Shown here piece by piece: positions 52,460-61,800 of a stretch of 64,000 nucleotides of DNA; the first letter of the stretch is position 1; each line of letters begins with the position of its first letter. The notes under the pieces were generated by a model, which was given only the letters and a program-made list of their open reading frames with translations, did not search any database and was not told where the DNA came from. The DNA comes from Candidatus Riflebacteria bacterium HGW-Riflebacteria-2. GTDB lineage: Bacteria > Muiribacteriota > Ozemobacteria > Ozemobacterales > Ozemobacteraceae. The stretch is taken from NCBI GenBank assembly GCA_002839435.1, contig PGYA01000002.1, positions 62,001 to 126,000 on the forward strand, written 5' to 3'. Position numbers and translations under genes: made by a program.

Positions 52460-53524
52460 TTAACGCAAATTTGCCAACACAGAAGCAGCAAGTCTGCATA
52501 ACCCGTATTCCTGACCCAGCCAGAGGTTGCCATCTGGGTCCTGCAACATGCACATTACTTCATTGCCGATCAGACCATCTGATTCTCTGATAATTTTTAT
52601 ACTTCCATCTTCGGCAAACCTCGTCAAACCATCGAGTTCAGAGCCGATCCAGATGATTTTATCGCGATCTTCGCAAAACGAGCGCCCCTTGTTACCGGCC
52701 AGCCCATCAGCCTGGCGCATTATTTTCGCCGTACTGATATCGCCTTTTTTCCAGTCAGGGAAAAGCGTAACGCCGCCACGGTCAAAAAAACCGGTGCCAA
52801 TCCACATTCTGCCAAGCGAATCTTCGAACAGCGCCGACACATTGGCGTGTGCCAGTAGATTATCAGTCGTATAAACTGTTTTATCGTCACCTGACCAGTG
52901 CAGCAGACCGCCATCCGGCGAAATGTAACTGCCAATCCATATTCCTCCGGCCGAATCGGCGGTAATTGCCCGCACACGTTCGCCCGGCAACCCGTCGGCA
53001 ACGCTGTAATGACGCCAGTTGCCAGCAGCCGAACGCGCGGCCACCCCACGCCAGGTGCCCACCCATAATTCGCCCTGCCGCGACCAGCATAATGCCATAA
53101 CTTTGGGATCAGGCATGGCAGAAGTATGATTATGCCAGACTCCACTGCGGTCAAGACAGGCCAGGCCCATCTCATGAGCAACCCACAGATTTCCTGACGG
53201 ATCAACCAGCAATGCTTCTATTCGAACCAGTTCCATTGGTGCAGTAGCAATGCCAGCACTGGTATCGACACCGCGGCGCCAGTCAAAACGCTTGAGACCA
53301 AACAGGCCGCCGACCCAGAGGTGTTCACCGTCAAGCGCGAGTCCCCTGACCTGATCACCTTGACAAAAATGCTGCCAGCCGGGCGGCAGAACCCGCACCG
53401 GCGGAGGTGGCGGCGAAAACGGCCAGAGCCACCAGGCCATACAGATCATCAGCAACCATATCAGCAGCGTTTTCCGACTGCCAGTCTGCTCTGCATTACT
53501 TTGAATATACTGTTCTTCTTTCAT
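52460..53524 (-). CDS. Membrane-anchored Reg_prop-type beta-propeller protein
   Basis: A 354-residue protein with one N-terminal membrane anchor (about 19-36, LLIWLLMICMAWWLWPF) followed by a proline spacer. Repeats of the two-component-regulator propeller type follow, each ending in (L/I)W(V/I)G. Examples are GEHLWVGGLFGLKRFD, DPSGNLWVAHEMGLACLD, SRQGELWVGTWRGVAARS, SAGGIWIGSYIS, DSLGRMWIGTGF, EDRDKIIWIGSELDGLTRF and DPDGNLWLGQEYGLCRL. These usually form the periplasmic sensor of hybrid kinases, but no kinase domain follows here, so it is a free-standing sensor or scaffold. The ATG has no strong ribosome site. Confidence 0.9.
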   Translation of the reverse strand: MKEEQYIQSNAEQTGSRKTLLIWLLMICMAWWLWPFSPPPPPVRVLPPGWQHFCQGDQVRGLALDGEHLWVGGLFGLKRFDWRRGVDTSAGIATAPMELVRIEALLVDPSGNLWVAHEMGLACLDRSGVWHNHTSAMPDPKVMALCWSRQGELWVGTWRGVAARSAAGNWRHYSVADGLPGERVRAITADSAGGIWIGSYISPDGGLLHWSGDDKTVYTTDNLLAHANVSALFEDSLGRMWIGTGFFDRGGVTLFPDWKKGDISTAKIMRQADGLAGNKGRSFCEDRDKIIWIGSELDGLTRFAEDGSIKIIRESDGLIGNEVMCMLQDPDGNLWLGQEYGLCRLAASVLANLR

Positions 53525-53750
53525 GTTGCTATCAGTTGCAAAAGAATATCACATAATTCAAGCGTAATAGAATTGCATATTCGACAATTGTGCGATTCAA
53601 AAAGACCATCTGCGCTCCAAAAAAGCAGCTGATGGCAAGAACAGCAAAGTAGACAAAACCAGACCGCAGGATTAAAGTAAAGTGTATATAAACCTCCGGG
53701 AAAAAGACCGGCAGTGATTTTTTTGTATCGTATCGAAAGGGGAGCAAACA
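53525..53750. other. Divergent intergenic region, no gene seen
   Basis: It separates the minus-strand propeller gene from the plus-strand pilin-like-module gene and should hold both promoters. It is AT-rich, but I could not choose a clear -35/-10 pair. GGGGAG near 53740 is the ribosome site of the plus gene. Confidence 0.4.
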
Positions 53751-55289
53751 ATGAGAAAGAGTATTCTGGTGTCTGTTTTTGTCGCCGTCATGCTGCTGGC
53801 GTGTCAAGGCGTGCTTTATGCGAGCTATGGCCTTAATGTCATCGAAAGCGACAGTATCGGCGTAATCTATTTCAATCTTGGCAAGGCCTACAATATGCTG
53901 AGAGAACAGGTCAAAAATTTTGACAAGACCTCTGACGCCAATACCAGGCAACAGGTAGAGCAGATGCTCGGCACGATGGCAGATAAAAGCCCGTTTGGCA
54001 AAGATTTATCTGTCGCAAAGATCAATGAAGCCATCGAAAAATGGCACAATGACGGGGTTTTTATTCCGACTGGCGGCGTCTGGATTTCGGTATCGAAAGA
54101 CCTGCAGCCAAAAGTGGTAATTGAAGCAAGCATCAAACCCGACAAAATAGCGGAATATCTCAAGTCAGCACCCAACACCCAGGGCGTCGATTTTACCCCC
54201 AAAAACAATGTTATCAGTTTTAATGCGCCAGGCATGGACCTGCCCGTAGAAATCAGCAGCGAGCGCATAGTGATTGGAAAGGTTGCTGCGACGCCGCAAC
54301 AGCCTGGCGACAGCTGGCAGCCCTATTATAAGCGCGTTACTTCTCCCGATCAGCATCTTGCTGTAGAACTCGACGTACAGTCCGTTATCGAAAGCGTCCT
54401 GACTCTGCATCAACAGCGTTCAGCCGCGACCAGCGAAAAGATCTGCGCCGCCAACATGCGTGTAATGATGGGCGCTACCGAGATGTATAACATGGATAAT
54501 GCAGAAATGATGTCTAAACTGGATATTGACAAACTGGTAAAAGGACAGTATCTCAGAGAACCACCAAAGTGCCCGAACGGCGGCACCTATTCAGCCTCCG
54601 GCGATCTGGCAACAGATGGCGAGATTGCCTGTTCAATCCACAATACTGTCTCTAACCTCAAAAAGTATGACGGCCCGGCGCAGCCGGCAGCCAAAATCGA
54701 CGTGGCCAGTCAACTGCCTGACCCACGTTTACAGCACATCGCACGCGCCCGCATATTTGCCGACACGACCGGCATGCTTATCGCAATAGCCGTTAAAGAT
54801 GAACCAACCAGACAGCAGTTCAAAGAAATGCTGCATCAGAATCTCAAAATGGTTGAGCAGCAGCTTTCGCAGAACAAGGGTGATGCGCGTGTTGAAACCG
54901 TTAAAAAAATGTTCGCGGCACTCACCCATGTCGATCGCGCACCATGGCTCGGAATCTCGGTCAAACAAAGTGAAAACGAGCAGATTCTTGTCGGCACAGC
55001 TGTTGTCGGAGTTCTGGCAGCTATCGCGATACCTAACTTTCAAAAAGCGCGTGGCGAAGCCAGAAAAAAAGCATGTTACGCCAACCAACGAGTATTGATG
55101 GGCGGCGTAGAAATGTACAACATGGATAATGCCGAGATGATGCACGAGTTGAACATGCAGGCACTTGTCGATGGGAAATATCTAAAAGCAATCCCGCAGT
55201 GCCTGGATGGCGGTGTTTACAGCTCTGAAGGCGATATCGCCGAAAATGGCAAAATCAAGTGCAGCATTCATGGCTCAGTAGACTGGTAA
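53751..55289 (+). CDS. Exported protein with two three-cysteine modules and an internal pilin-like helix
   Basis: A 512-residue protein with a signal peptide (1-24). The first domain (25-225) is of the kind seen in exported 'DUF3352-like' proteins (SDSIGVIYFNLGKAYNM). A first module (Cys232 to about 300: CAANMRVMMGATEMYNMDN, PPKCPNGGTYSASGDL, GEIACSIHN) follows, then a linker domain. At residues 421-436 a type IV pilin-like helix appears (VLAAIAIPNFQKARGE), leading into a second module (442-512: CYANQRVLMGGVEMYNMDN, PQCLDGGVYSSEGDI, GKIKCSIHG). Each module has three cysteines and the closing C-S-I-H. A pilin stem inside a large protein, without a prepilin peptidase site, is unusual. GGGGAG precedes the ATG. 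Confidence 0.88.
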   Translation: MRKSILVSVFVAVMLLACQGVLYASYGLNVIESDSIGVIYFNLGKAYNMLREQVKNFDKTSDANTRQQVEQMLGTMADKSPFGKDLSVAKINEAIEKWHNDGVFIPTGGVWISVSKDLQPKVVIEASIKPDKIAEYLKSAPNTQGVDFTPKNNVISFNAPGMDLPVEISSERIVIGKVAATPQQPGDSWQPYYKRVTSPDQHLAVELDVQSVIESVLTLHQQRSAATSEKICAANMRVMMGATEMYNMDNAEMMSKLDIDKLVKGQYLREPPKCPNGGTYSASGDLATDGEIACSIHNTVSNLKKYDGPAQPAAKIDVASQLPDPRLQHIARARIFADTTGMLIAIAVKDEPTRQQFKEMLHQNLKMVEQQLSQNKGDARVETVKKMFAALTHVDRAPWLGISVKQSENEQILVGTAVVGVLAAIAIPNFQKARGEARKKACYANQRVLMGGVEMYNMDNAEMMHELNMQALVDGKYLKAIPQCLDGGVYSSEGDIAENGKIKCSIHGSVDW

Positions 55290-55299
55290 TAACCTGTTA

Positions 55300-55342
55300 A
55301 AAAGACCGGTCACGGCAGATTCGCCGTGACCGGTCTTTTTTT
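55300..55342. terminator. Bidirectional terminator
   Basis: GACCGGTCACGGC (55304-55316) and GCCGTGACCGGTC (55323-55335) form a 13-bp stem with flanking A- and T-runs. It serves the plus gene ending at 55289 and the minus gene ending at 55356. Confidence 0.9.
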
Positions 55343-55355
55343 ACCAACTCAAAAA

Positions 55356-56198
55356 CTAGGCCAGCGGCAGACTCATGTCGCTGCAACAGAGGCGATCGTG
55401 AAAATCTATGATGGGATCCTCAGCAACACGGGTTCCCAGAGTTTCAATCAGTCGGCAGACGGCGTAGTTTTTAGACTGCTGCTGATATTCTTCCAGCCAT
55501 TGTGCGTATTTGCCCTCGATATCTTCGGGCAGCGGGCAAACGAATTTGAGCCGCTCGATATGCAGTCGGTGAGGTTTTGGCGTTAGACGGGCGCGATAAC
55601 AGTTCTGCTTTGCGCATAGAAGAGTATAAAGGCTATCGGCATTGATTTCGCGGCTGAACTGCTCAAAAGCAGGCGATTTCGGGTCAAGATACTGACCGAC
55701 TACTATCAGTCTGATGCCTTTGCAGGTTTCGTAAATGCGCCAGCCGATATCGCGCTGTGCTCTGTTTTCGAAGAGTTGCCGCAGGCGTTCGACAATGGTG
55801 GCTTTTTTATCCTTCTTGCCGCCAAAACCGATGGTTTCCCAGAACGAGCGCTTGTAATCGTCAATGTCGAAGATGCTGACCGAGCTGCTGTTAAGTATAA
55901 GCGCGCCATGACGGTTGCGCGTTACCACGTTGTAATCGTCTATCTCGTGGCTAATTTCTTCTCTTACCGGCTTTTCATAAGTATTGTCACGTTCTATCGC
56001 GCCATCGATAAGCATCTGCACACGCTCAGCTTTTGCCGCACAGAGAGACTGCGCATCGTCTTCTGAAAGATTGGATCCGGCAGAACAGATTATGCTTACG
56101 GGCTTTCCATCGTAGATTACCTGAAATTCGCCTGAACGCCAGTATCTGAAAAGATGCATACGGGCCAGAGCTTGTGAACTTGCGACGTATTTATCCAT
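55356..56198 (-). CDS. Conserved-looking protein with an RLTPKP motif, unknown
   Basis: A 280-residue soluble protein with no signal or membrane segment. The central stretch reads GWRIYETCKGIRLIVVGQYLDPKSPAFEQF, then INADSLYTLLCAKQNCYRARLTPKPHRLHI. From memory, an unnamed family in many bacteria shares the order (I/V)YRT..G.R.(L/I), aDplY..LC..Q.C(F/Y)RARLTPKP. I do not know its function. The many Arg, Lys and His residues around the motif would suit a nucleic-acid or phosphate ligand. The ATG has GAGGTAAAGC upstream. An MFS transporter gene lies 22 nt beyond its start on the same strand, so they may be one unit. Confidence 0.8.
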   Translation of the reverse strand: MDKYVASSQALARMHLFRYWRSGEFQVIYDGKPVSIICSAGSNLSEDDAQSLCAAKAERVQMLIDGAIERDNTYEKPVREEISHEIDDYNVVTRNRHGALILNSSSVSIFDIDDYKRSFWETIGFGGKKDKKATIVERLRQLFENRAQRDIGWRIYETCKGIRLIVVGQYLDPKSPAFEQFSREINADSLYTLLCAKQNCYRARLTPKPHRLHIERLKFVCPLPEDIEGKYAQWLEEYQQQSKNYAVCRLIETLGTRVAEDPIIDFHDRLCCSDMSLPLA

Positions 56199-56221
56199 GC
56201 TTTACCTCACACAACAGTAGA

Positions 56222-57490
56222 CTAAGCCTCTTCGGATGACCCGGCATAGGCAGCCAGAGTCGCTTCGCCGGCAGACATATGATAGAACCAGAATGCCACA
56301 ACTATGATGCCGGCGGATTGAACCAGACAAAGCCGATCAGGGGTCATCAGGTCACCAAGATAGCCAAACACCAGATAAGCGACCGGAAATGAAAAGCTGA
56401 TCAGCGCCTGCATGGCAGCAAAAAAGCGACCCTTTTCCTGATCAGGCACCACTTTTTGAAAGAGGGTCACAAATTTTACGTTGGTAATGCCGAGCGAAGC
56501 CCCGGCAAAAATCAGCGCCAGTCCGAAGCCCCACTTGTCTATCAGCAAACCCGGCAGAATCATGCTGCCGCCATAGATCAGCATACTCAAAGCACCCAGA
56601 CGGATTGTACGGCCCTGGCTTCTGATCATCGCAGCCGAAAAAGTTCCCAGCAAAATGCCAACCCAGAGGGCGGCTTCCAGCAGACCCATAAGTGTTGCGC
56701 TTCCCTGCAGGCTCTTTTGCACGTAGAGCGGAACAATAACCAGGGTCGGCGTTGCAAAAAAGTTAACGAGTCCAAAACCAACCAGTAGTTGCTTTAGCAA
56801 TGGAAATCGCAGCCAGAGGTCTTTTTCATCGACGGCCGGGGCTTCATTCGGTTCGGCCGCAGCAGCCGCTGTTTCGGCTTTTTCTGGCGCCTGAGCGGAT
56901 TCAGGAAATACCAGAGTCATTTCGATGAGGGCCGAAAAAACATAAGAAATCGCATTAAGCAGCACCAGCAAAGGAATGCCAAGCCAGGCAATCAGTACGG
57001 CGCCAAGCACCGAACCGCCGAAACTGGCAAGATACTGACTGGAAGCCTGGTAAGCGACAGCCTGTTCAAGATCTTCAGCAGAAACCAGGCTGGGCAGACA
57101 CTTGGTGATAGCCGGATTGAAAAAGCCCTCGGCAACAGCCACGAGAAAACCGAAAAGATATGTCGTCGCAAGCGTCAGAGTGCCGTTACTCAAGCACCAG
57201 GCCACATAACCCATCAGAGCAGCAGAAGTCAGATCACAGGTCACCAGCATGAACTTTGCCGGCATGCGGTCTACCACGCGGCCGATCAGTCTGAAGAAAA
57301 GCAGAGAAGGCAGTGCCCCGGCAACCATGAAAGTGCCCAGCGCAAAGCCGCTGTGTTCAGCGCCGACTGATAGAATCCACCAGACAATCGCGATCTGATA
57401 TACCCTGGTGCCGGCCTGACTGGTTACCTGTCCCAGCCAGAGCCTGAAGAACTGCCGATGTGCGAACAGAAAGGGTCTTTTATTGTGCAT
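56222..57490 (-). CDS. MFS transporter, DHA3/EntS-like exporter
   Basis: A major facilitator of about 422 residues with twelve predicted helices. The opening is RQFFRLWLGQVTSQAGTRVYQIAIVWWIL, and GRVVDRMPAKFMLV forms the conserved loop 2-3 (GxxxDRxx[KR]). The pattern is that of the DHA3 family (EntS and macrolide exporters), so it probably exports a small molecule. The central loop (about 200-230) is Ala/Glu/Pro-rich. I choose ATG 57490; a TTG at 57505 adds five residues and has no ribosome site. It precedes the RLTPKP gene by 23 nt. Confidence 0.92.
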   Translation of the reverse strand: MHNKRPFLFAHRQFFRLWLGQVTSQAGTRVYQIAIVWWILSVGAEHSGFALGTFMVAGALPSLLFFRLIGRVVDRMPAKFMLVTCDLTSAALMGYVAWCLSNGTLTLATTYLFGFLVAVAEGFFNPAITKCLPSLVSAEDLEQAVAYQASSQYLASFGGSVLGAVLIAWLGIPLLVLLNAISYVFSALIEMTLVFPESAQAPEKAETAAAAAEPNEAPAVDEKDLWLRFPLLKQLLVGFGLVNFFATPTLVIVPLYVQKSLQGSATLMGLLEAALWVGILLGTFSAAMIRSQGRTIRLGALSMLIYGGSMILPGLLIDKWGFGLALIFAGASLGITNVKFVTLFQKVVPDQEKGRFFAAMQALISFSFPVAYLVFGYLGDLMTPDRLCLVQSAGIIVVAFWFYHMSAGEATLAAYAGSSEEA

Positions 57491-57585
57491 TAACTGGTCC
57501 GCCAATTTGTAAACTCAAACAATGAGCCATTTCAGGCCTGTCCTATCTTATTGAAAATACCTGACAATTTCAACCTGTAGAAAAT

Positions 57586-58212
57586 TCAGCGACCTTTTTC
57601 AAGCACTTTGCGCATGATAAACCAGGTTATTGGCAAAATTATCAAAACCGGTGAGAAAATCATCAGTTCAACCAGGTCAAATGCTGTAATAAAAGGCTTC
57701 TCCGCGTTAAAACAATGTTCATATTTCCGGTAGACGGCTGAATCGTGAACTGGCCCATGGTAAATGCAATATATCATGCCTTCACCGGCCAGATCGCCAG
57801 CAGACTTATAGCTGCAATTAGTTGTCGGAGGAACCGGCATCGGCCTGAGAAATTCTTCGAGTGGCGAATTTGGATCAAAAAGCAGATTATCATCGAGACT
57901 GCGCAGAACAGGTTGTTTTCCGGCAGCCTTGTAGCGCTCGAACGCCCGCACGATTCGCTTTTGCATCTTGAAACAGTTCATGTAGCGAGGCTCAGGACGA
58001 ACACCAGCAATAAATTCCAGACGGAACCCGATTTCATCCCGGATATTGCGAAGCGTCAGACTGTCGGTCTCACGAAAATATGGCGGACTGAAGAAGTCAG
58101 CCGACATCGAAGCAAGCGGAGAACCGGCCGCTTCGTAAACCTTCGTGTCAAAAGCGGCAAAACTCGTGAAACATAGACTCAGCATCAATAACAGCAGGCC
58201 AAACAGTTTCAT
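57586..58212 (-). CDS. Small exported protein with the three-cysteine module and a C-terminal membrane helix
   Basis: From ATG 58212 (GGAG 8 nt upstream) the product has 208 residues. It has a signal peptide (1-20) and a region of unknown fold (21-78). The three-cysteine module occupies 80-153: Cys80 in NCFKMQKRIVRAFERY, Cys133 in PPTTNCSYKSAGDLAGEG and Cys149 in MIYCIYHG. A C-terminal membrane helix (about 178-200) follows. The same order of Cys, helix, Pro-Cys-GDL-Cys-HG occurs twice in the 512-residue gene at 53751. There is no pilin helix here. It is monocistronic. Confidence 0.82.
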   Translation of the reverse strand: MKLFGLLLLMLSLCFTSFAAFDTKVYEAAGSPLASMSADFFSPPYFRETDSLTLRNIRDEIGFRLEFIAGVRPEPRYMNCFKMQKRIVRAFERYKAAGKQPVLRSLDDNLLFDPNSPLEEFLRPMPVPPTTNCSYKSAGDLAGEGMIYCIYHGPVHDSAVYRKYEHCFNAEKPFITAFDLVELMIFSPVLIILPITWFIMRKVLEKGR

Positions 58213-58354
58213 GATCACCGCTCCAACAAGCAGACAGAACTTTATGCCAACAATGTATCAGATTCGCAGCTTGCCTGGCAGTTTTTTTGTCGCCTGACAT
58301 GCAAATCTTCTGTTAGATTATACAGCAACACACTGAAACAGGAGAACCAGCAAA

Positions 58355-58885
58355 ATGAGCAATGCCAGACCAGCCCTGCCGGGCCGTTGTTACTGGGTCA
58401 TTCCGGACAACTTTCTGGCTGGAAGCTTTCCTTATAACCCCGGCAGCGACACCCCGCACGATTTTCTGCATAGTCTGTTCGACAACGGCATAGACAGTTT
58501 CATCGACCTTACTGAAGAAGACGAACTCGTTCACTATCAGCCAGTTCTTGCCGGATTGACCGCAAAAGAGATCAGATATCAGCGCTTTCCCATCATCGAT
58601 TACTCGGTGCCGACTCTGGCTGAAATGCAGCAACTGGTCACAACCATCAACCACCTGCTGACGCAAGACAGACATATATACCTGCATTGTCGGGGAGGCA
58701 TCGGTCGCACCGGCACTGTTGTCGGCTGCTGGCTGCGCAGCCGCGGCCACGACGGGGAATCGGCTCTTGCTGAACTGGAGAACCTTTTCAGCGCAAGCAA
58801 TGCGTCGCGCTTTGCGCGCAGTCCCGAGACCGAAGAGCAGCGGGAATTCGTGAAAAACTTTGTCAGCGCCGCGAATAAACCTTGA
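58355..58885 (+). CDS. Dual-specificity/tyrosine protein phosphatase
   Basis: A 176-residue cysteine phosphatase. The active-site loop is HCRGGIGRTG, with Cys112 and Arg118 (C-x5-R). The general acid is likely Asp82 in FPIIDYSVPT. An N-terminal 'swiss roll' segment (YWVIPDNFLAGSFPYNPG) is typical of KAP/DSP-like bacterial enzymes. It removes phosphate from tyrosine or serine/threonine, or possibly from phosphoinositides or nucleotides. AGGAGA is upstream. The last 23 nt overlap the end of the convergent hybrid kinase gene. It is cytoplasmic. Confidence 0.93.
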   Translation: MSNARPALPGRCYWVIPDNFLAGSFPYNPGSDTPHDFLHSLFDNGIDSFIDLTEEDELVHYQPVLAGLTAKEIRYQRFPIIDYSVPTLAEMQQLVTTINHLLTQDRHIYLHCRGGIGRTGTVVGCWLRSRGHDGESALAELENLFSASNASRFARSPETEEQREFVKNFVSAANKP

Positions 58886-61800
58886 GCAACTGTGTAAAGA
58901 TCATGTTTATGCGCCGGCGGCTTTTTTTAATAGCAGAAATATCATAACTCTGCAGACTGCCGATAAGCGCTTCAGCTTCAAGAGTCAGGATATTGAACGA
59001 GTGTTCGATCGAAACGTGCCTGATTCGAGTTGCCATTTCAGCCATTTCATCAATAAGAATCGCATTGTCAGTTGGCGCAAAGCCGCTCAGGAACTCTTTT
59101 GAAACGATTTCACAGAGTTTCCAGGGGCTTGTCAACTGCTCAAAGGCTTCGGGAGGCAACTTATACTCTTCATCTTGAGGAGGTTCTGAGGCGGCGACAT
59201 GTGCAAGAAACCTGCCTGCTTCTGAAAAGAGTCGCGTCAGGCTTACCGGTTTAATGATGAAACCGTCGAACAGACCTTTCAGCTCTTCAAGTTCAGCAAA
59301 GCTGTTGGTCGCCGTAACCGCTATAATCGGAACAGAAGCGAGCCCCGAAATACAACGCAGTTCTCTTGCCGCACAAACACCGTCTTTTTGAGGCATGCGC
59401 AGATCCATAAAAATAAGTTCTGGCAGTTCTTTCTTTGCCAGTTCAACAGCTTCATTGCCATCTGACGCGCATATTACCGTAAGCCCGGCATTTTTCATGG
59501 CTTCAGCGATTAGCTCGCGATTTGAGGCGGTATCATCAGCAACCATGATCTTCTGCCCGGAAAATCGCAGGACTCCATTGCGGGGTGCATCGGCCGCAGC
59601 ACGCCTTTTCGAACGTTCCGGAATTTTCACTTCCCTTAGGATGATGTCAAAACGGGTTCCCTTGCCAAGCTCAGTCTTAACCTTGACCGTGCCATTGAGA
59701 AGTTCGACGAGACGCCGGCATATCGCCAGACCAAGGCCAGTGCCGCCGAACCTGTTCTGGAATTTCCGTCTGTACATGGGGTCAAAAATCTGTTCGGGCT
59801 GCTCGCAGTCAATGCCGATTCCGGTATCTTCAACAGTTATCAGCAGGCTTATCAGATTCTGCTGCGATGAATGGCCCAGTGCCAGGCGAATGCTGACGGA
59901 ACCATGATTGGTAAACTTGATGGCGTTACTGACAAGATTGATAAGTATCTCGCGAATACGCCCTTCATCCGACAGAATCAACGCCGGCACCTCAGAATCG
60001 ACCTGCGCGAAAAATTCAAGACCTTTACGTGCTGCTTCTTCACTGAACATTGAATCGATTTCGGAGAAAAGATCGACAGGATTCAATGGGCCCTCGATCA
60101 ACTCGACACGACCGGATTCAAGCCTGACCAGGTCGTGAATGCTGTTGATGATGTTGATCAGACTTCTGCCGGCTGAAATAATCGAACCGGCATACTGCTG
60201 AACCCTGGCATTTTCAGCCAGCGGCGCCAGCAACTCGCTGTAACCTATTATGGCACTCAGCGGCGTTCGTATTTCATGGGCCATGCTGGTAAAAAGCTCA
60301 GCAGTGTTCATGCCCCCGAACTCGCTGGCTTCTTCTGATTTGCGTTGCACTTCGACCTTAGCAAGGTCAGTGACATCGACCATTATGCCGCGTATAACCT
60401 TTTGCGTGCCAGACAACAGGCTTTCAGCTGAAGAACTCAAAATGCGCAGGCAGTGAACTTCTGTTGTGCTTTCGCGATTGAGAAGACAGATTCTGAAATC
60501 CAGCGAGCACACCCCTCTGGATGTATCACCACGCATTGGCTTGTCAAAATACGACTTGAAAGCATGCAGGTCATCGGAATGAAGCACCTTACAGAAGTCT
60601 TTAAAAACAGGGTTGGCAGACATGTTTTCGCCTAACAGTCTCTTAACCGCTCCGAGCAGTAGAAATTTTTCACTGACCGGCTCAAACTGCCAGGCAACGA
60701 CATCGCCTGACTCCACGCTCTGACGAAGAATTTCCTCGTTCAAGCGCAATTTTTCTTCAGCCTGCCTTTTATCGGTTATGTCAATAAAGCAACCCTCACA
60801 GTACTCACGACCATTCTCGTAAAAAACCCGGCCATAAACAGCTGCCCAGAAAATTTCGCCATTGGCCCGGCGAAACTTCATTTCGAGACTTCGCACCTGA
60901 TCGCGTTTGCGTAATTCGTCAAAAAAGAATGATCGATCGACAGGGGTTATATAAAGCTGATGTCCGATACTTTGAACCTGCTCGACCGCTGCCTGTGGCG
61001 ACGTATAACCAAGAATCTGCGCCATAGCCTGGTTCATACTGATAAAACGATCGTTATAACTTCGCCAGAGTCCCACAGGCAGATTCATGTAAATACTTCT
61101 AAGTTTGGCAAGCTCTGACTGCAAGGCTGTTTCAGACATTTTTTTGTCGGTCGCATCAGAAATTACACCATAAAGGATTGTATCCCCGCCGCCATACCAG
61201 TGTAAAACAACTCTTACCCAGGCCGGCGCGGCAGAAGGATTATCTGCTGTCGCTCTGTTCTGCTTAAGCTGCCACAAAGCATCCCGCCGGCCAGGCCCGT
61301 TGTGCCCGGCAAGGATTTCTTTTCTCAGGTTGAGCCAACGCTGCCGCAAGCCAGCTTCTTCAGCCTCGGGCATAAGATCGATCAGATCACTGGCATGACG
61401 CAGACTGGCAGTTTCAACACCAAGCAGCCGCAAGCTGTCGCCTGTAACAACAATTGATTCATCTGTCAAATCCACGATGAAATATACCATCTCGGTGGTA
61501 TCTGCGAATGTTCTGAGACGGCTATTCTGCTGCTGACATGATTTAACGATTCTCGTTACCTGCTCATCTATTTCAGTGAACTCATCCCGCAGATATTCAG
61601 CTGGTAGATCGACGGTCTCATTATTTGCGGCCGCCTGCAAACTTTTTTGAAGCACGCTGATACGTTTCGCAACTGTAATTTCAAGGGCAAAAGCGATGCC
61701 AACTACGGCAGCCGCCAACATCAACATTATTACAAACAACTGCTGAAACATAAAGCTGTCGGCTACTCCTGATAAAGCATCAGCCTTTACCCGAAACCTG

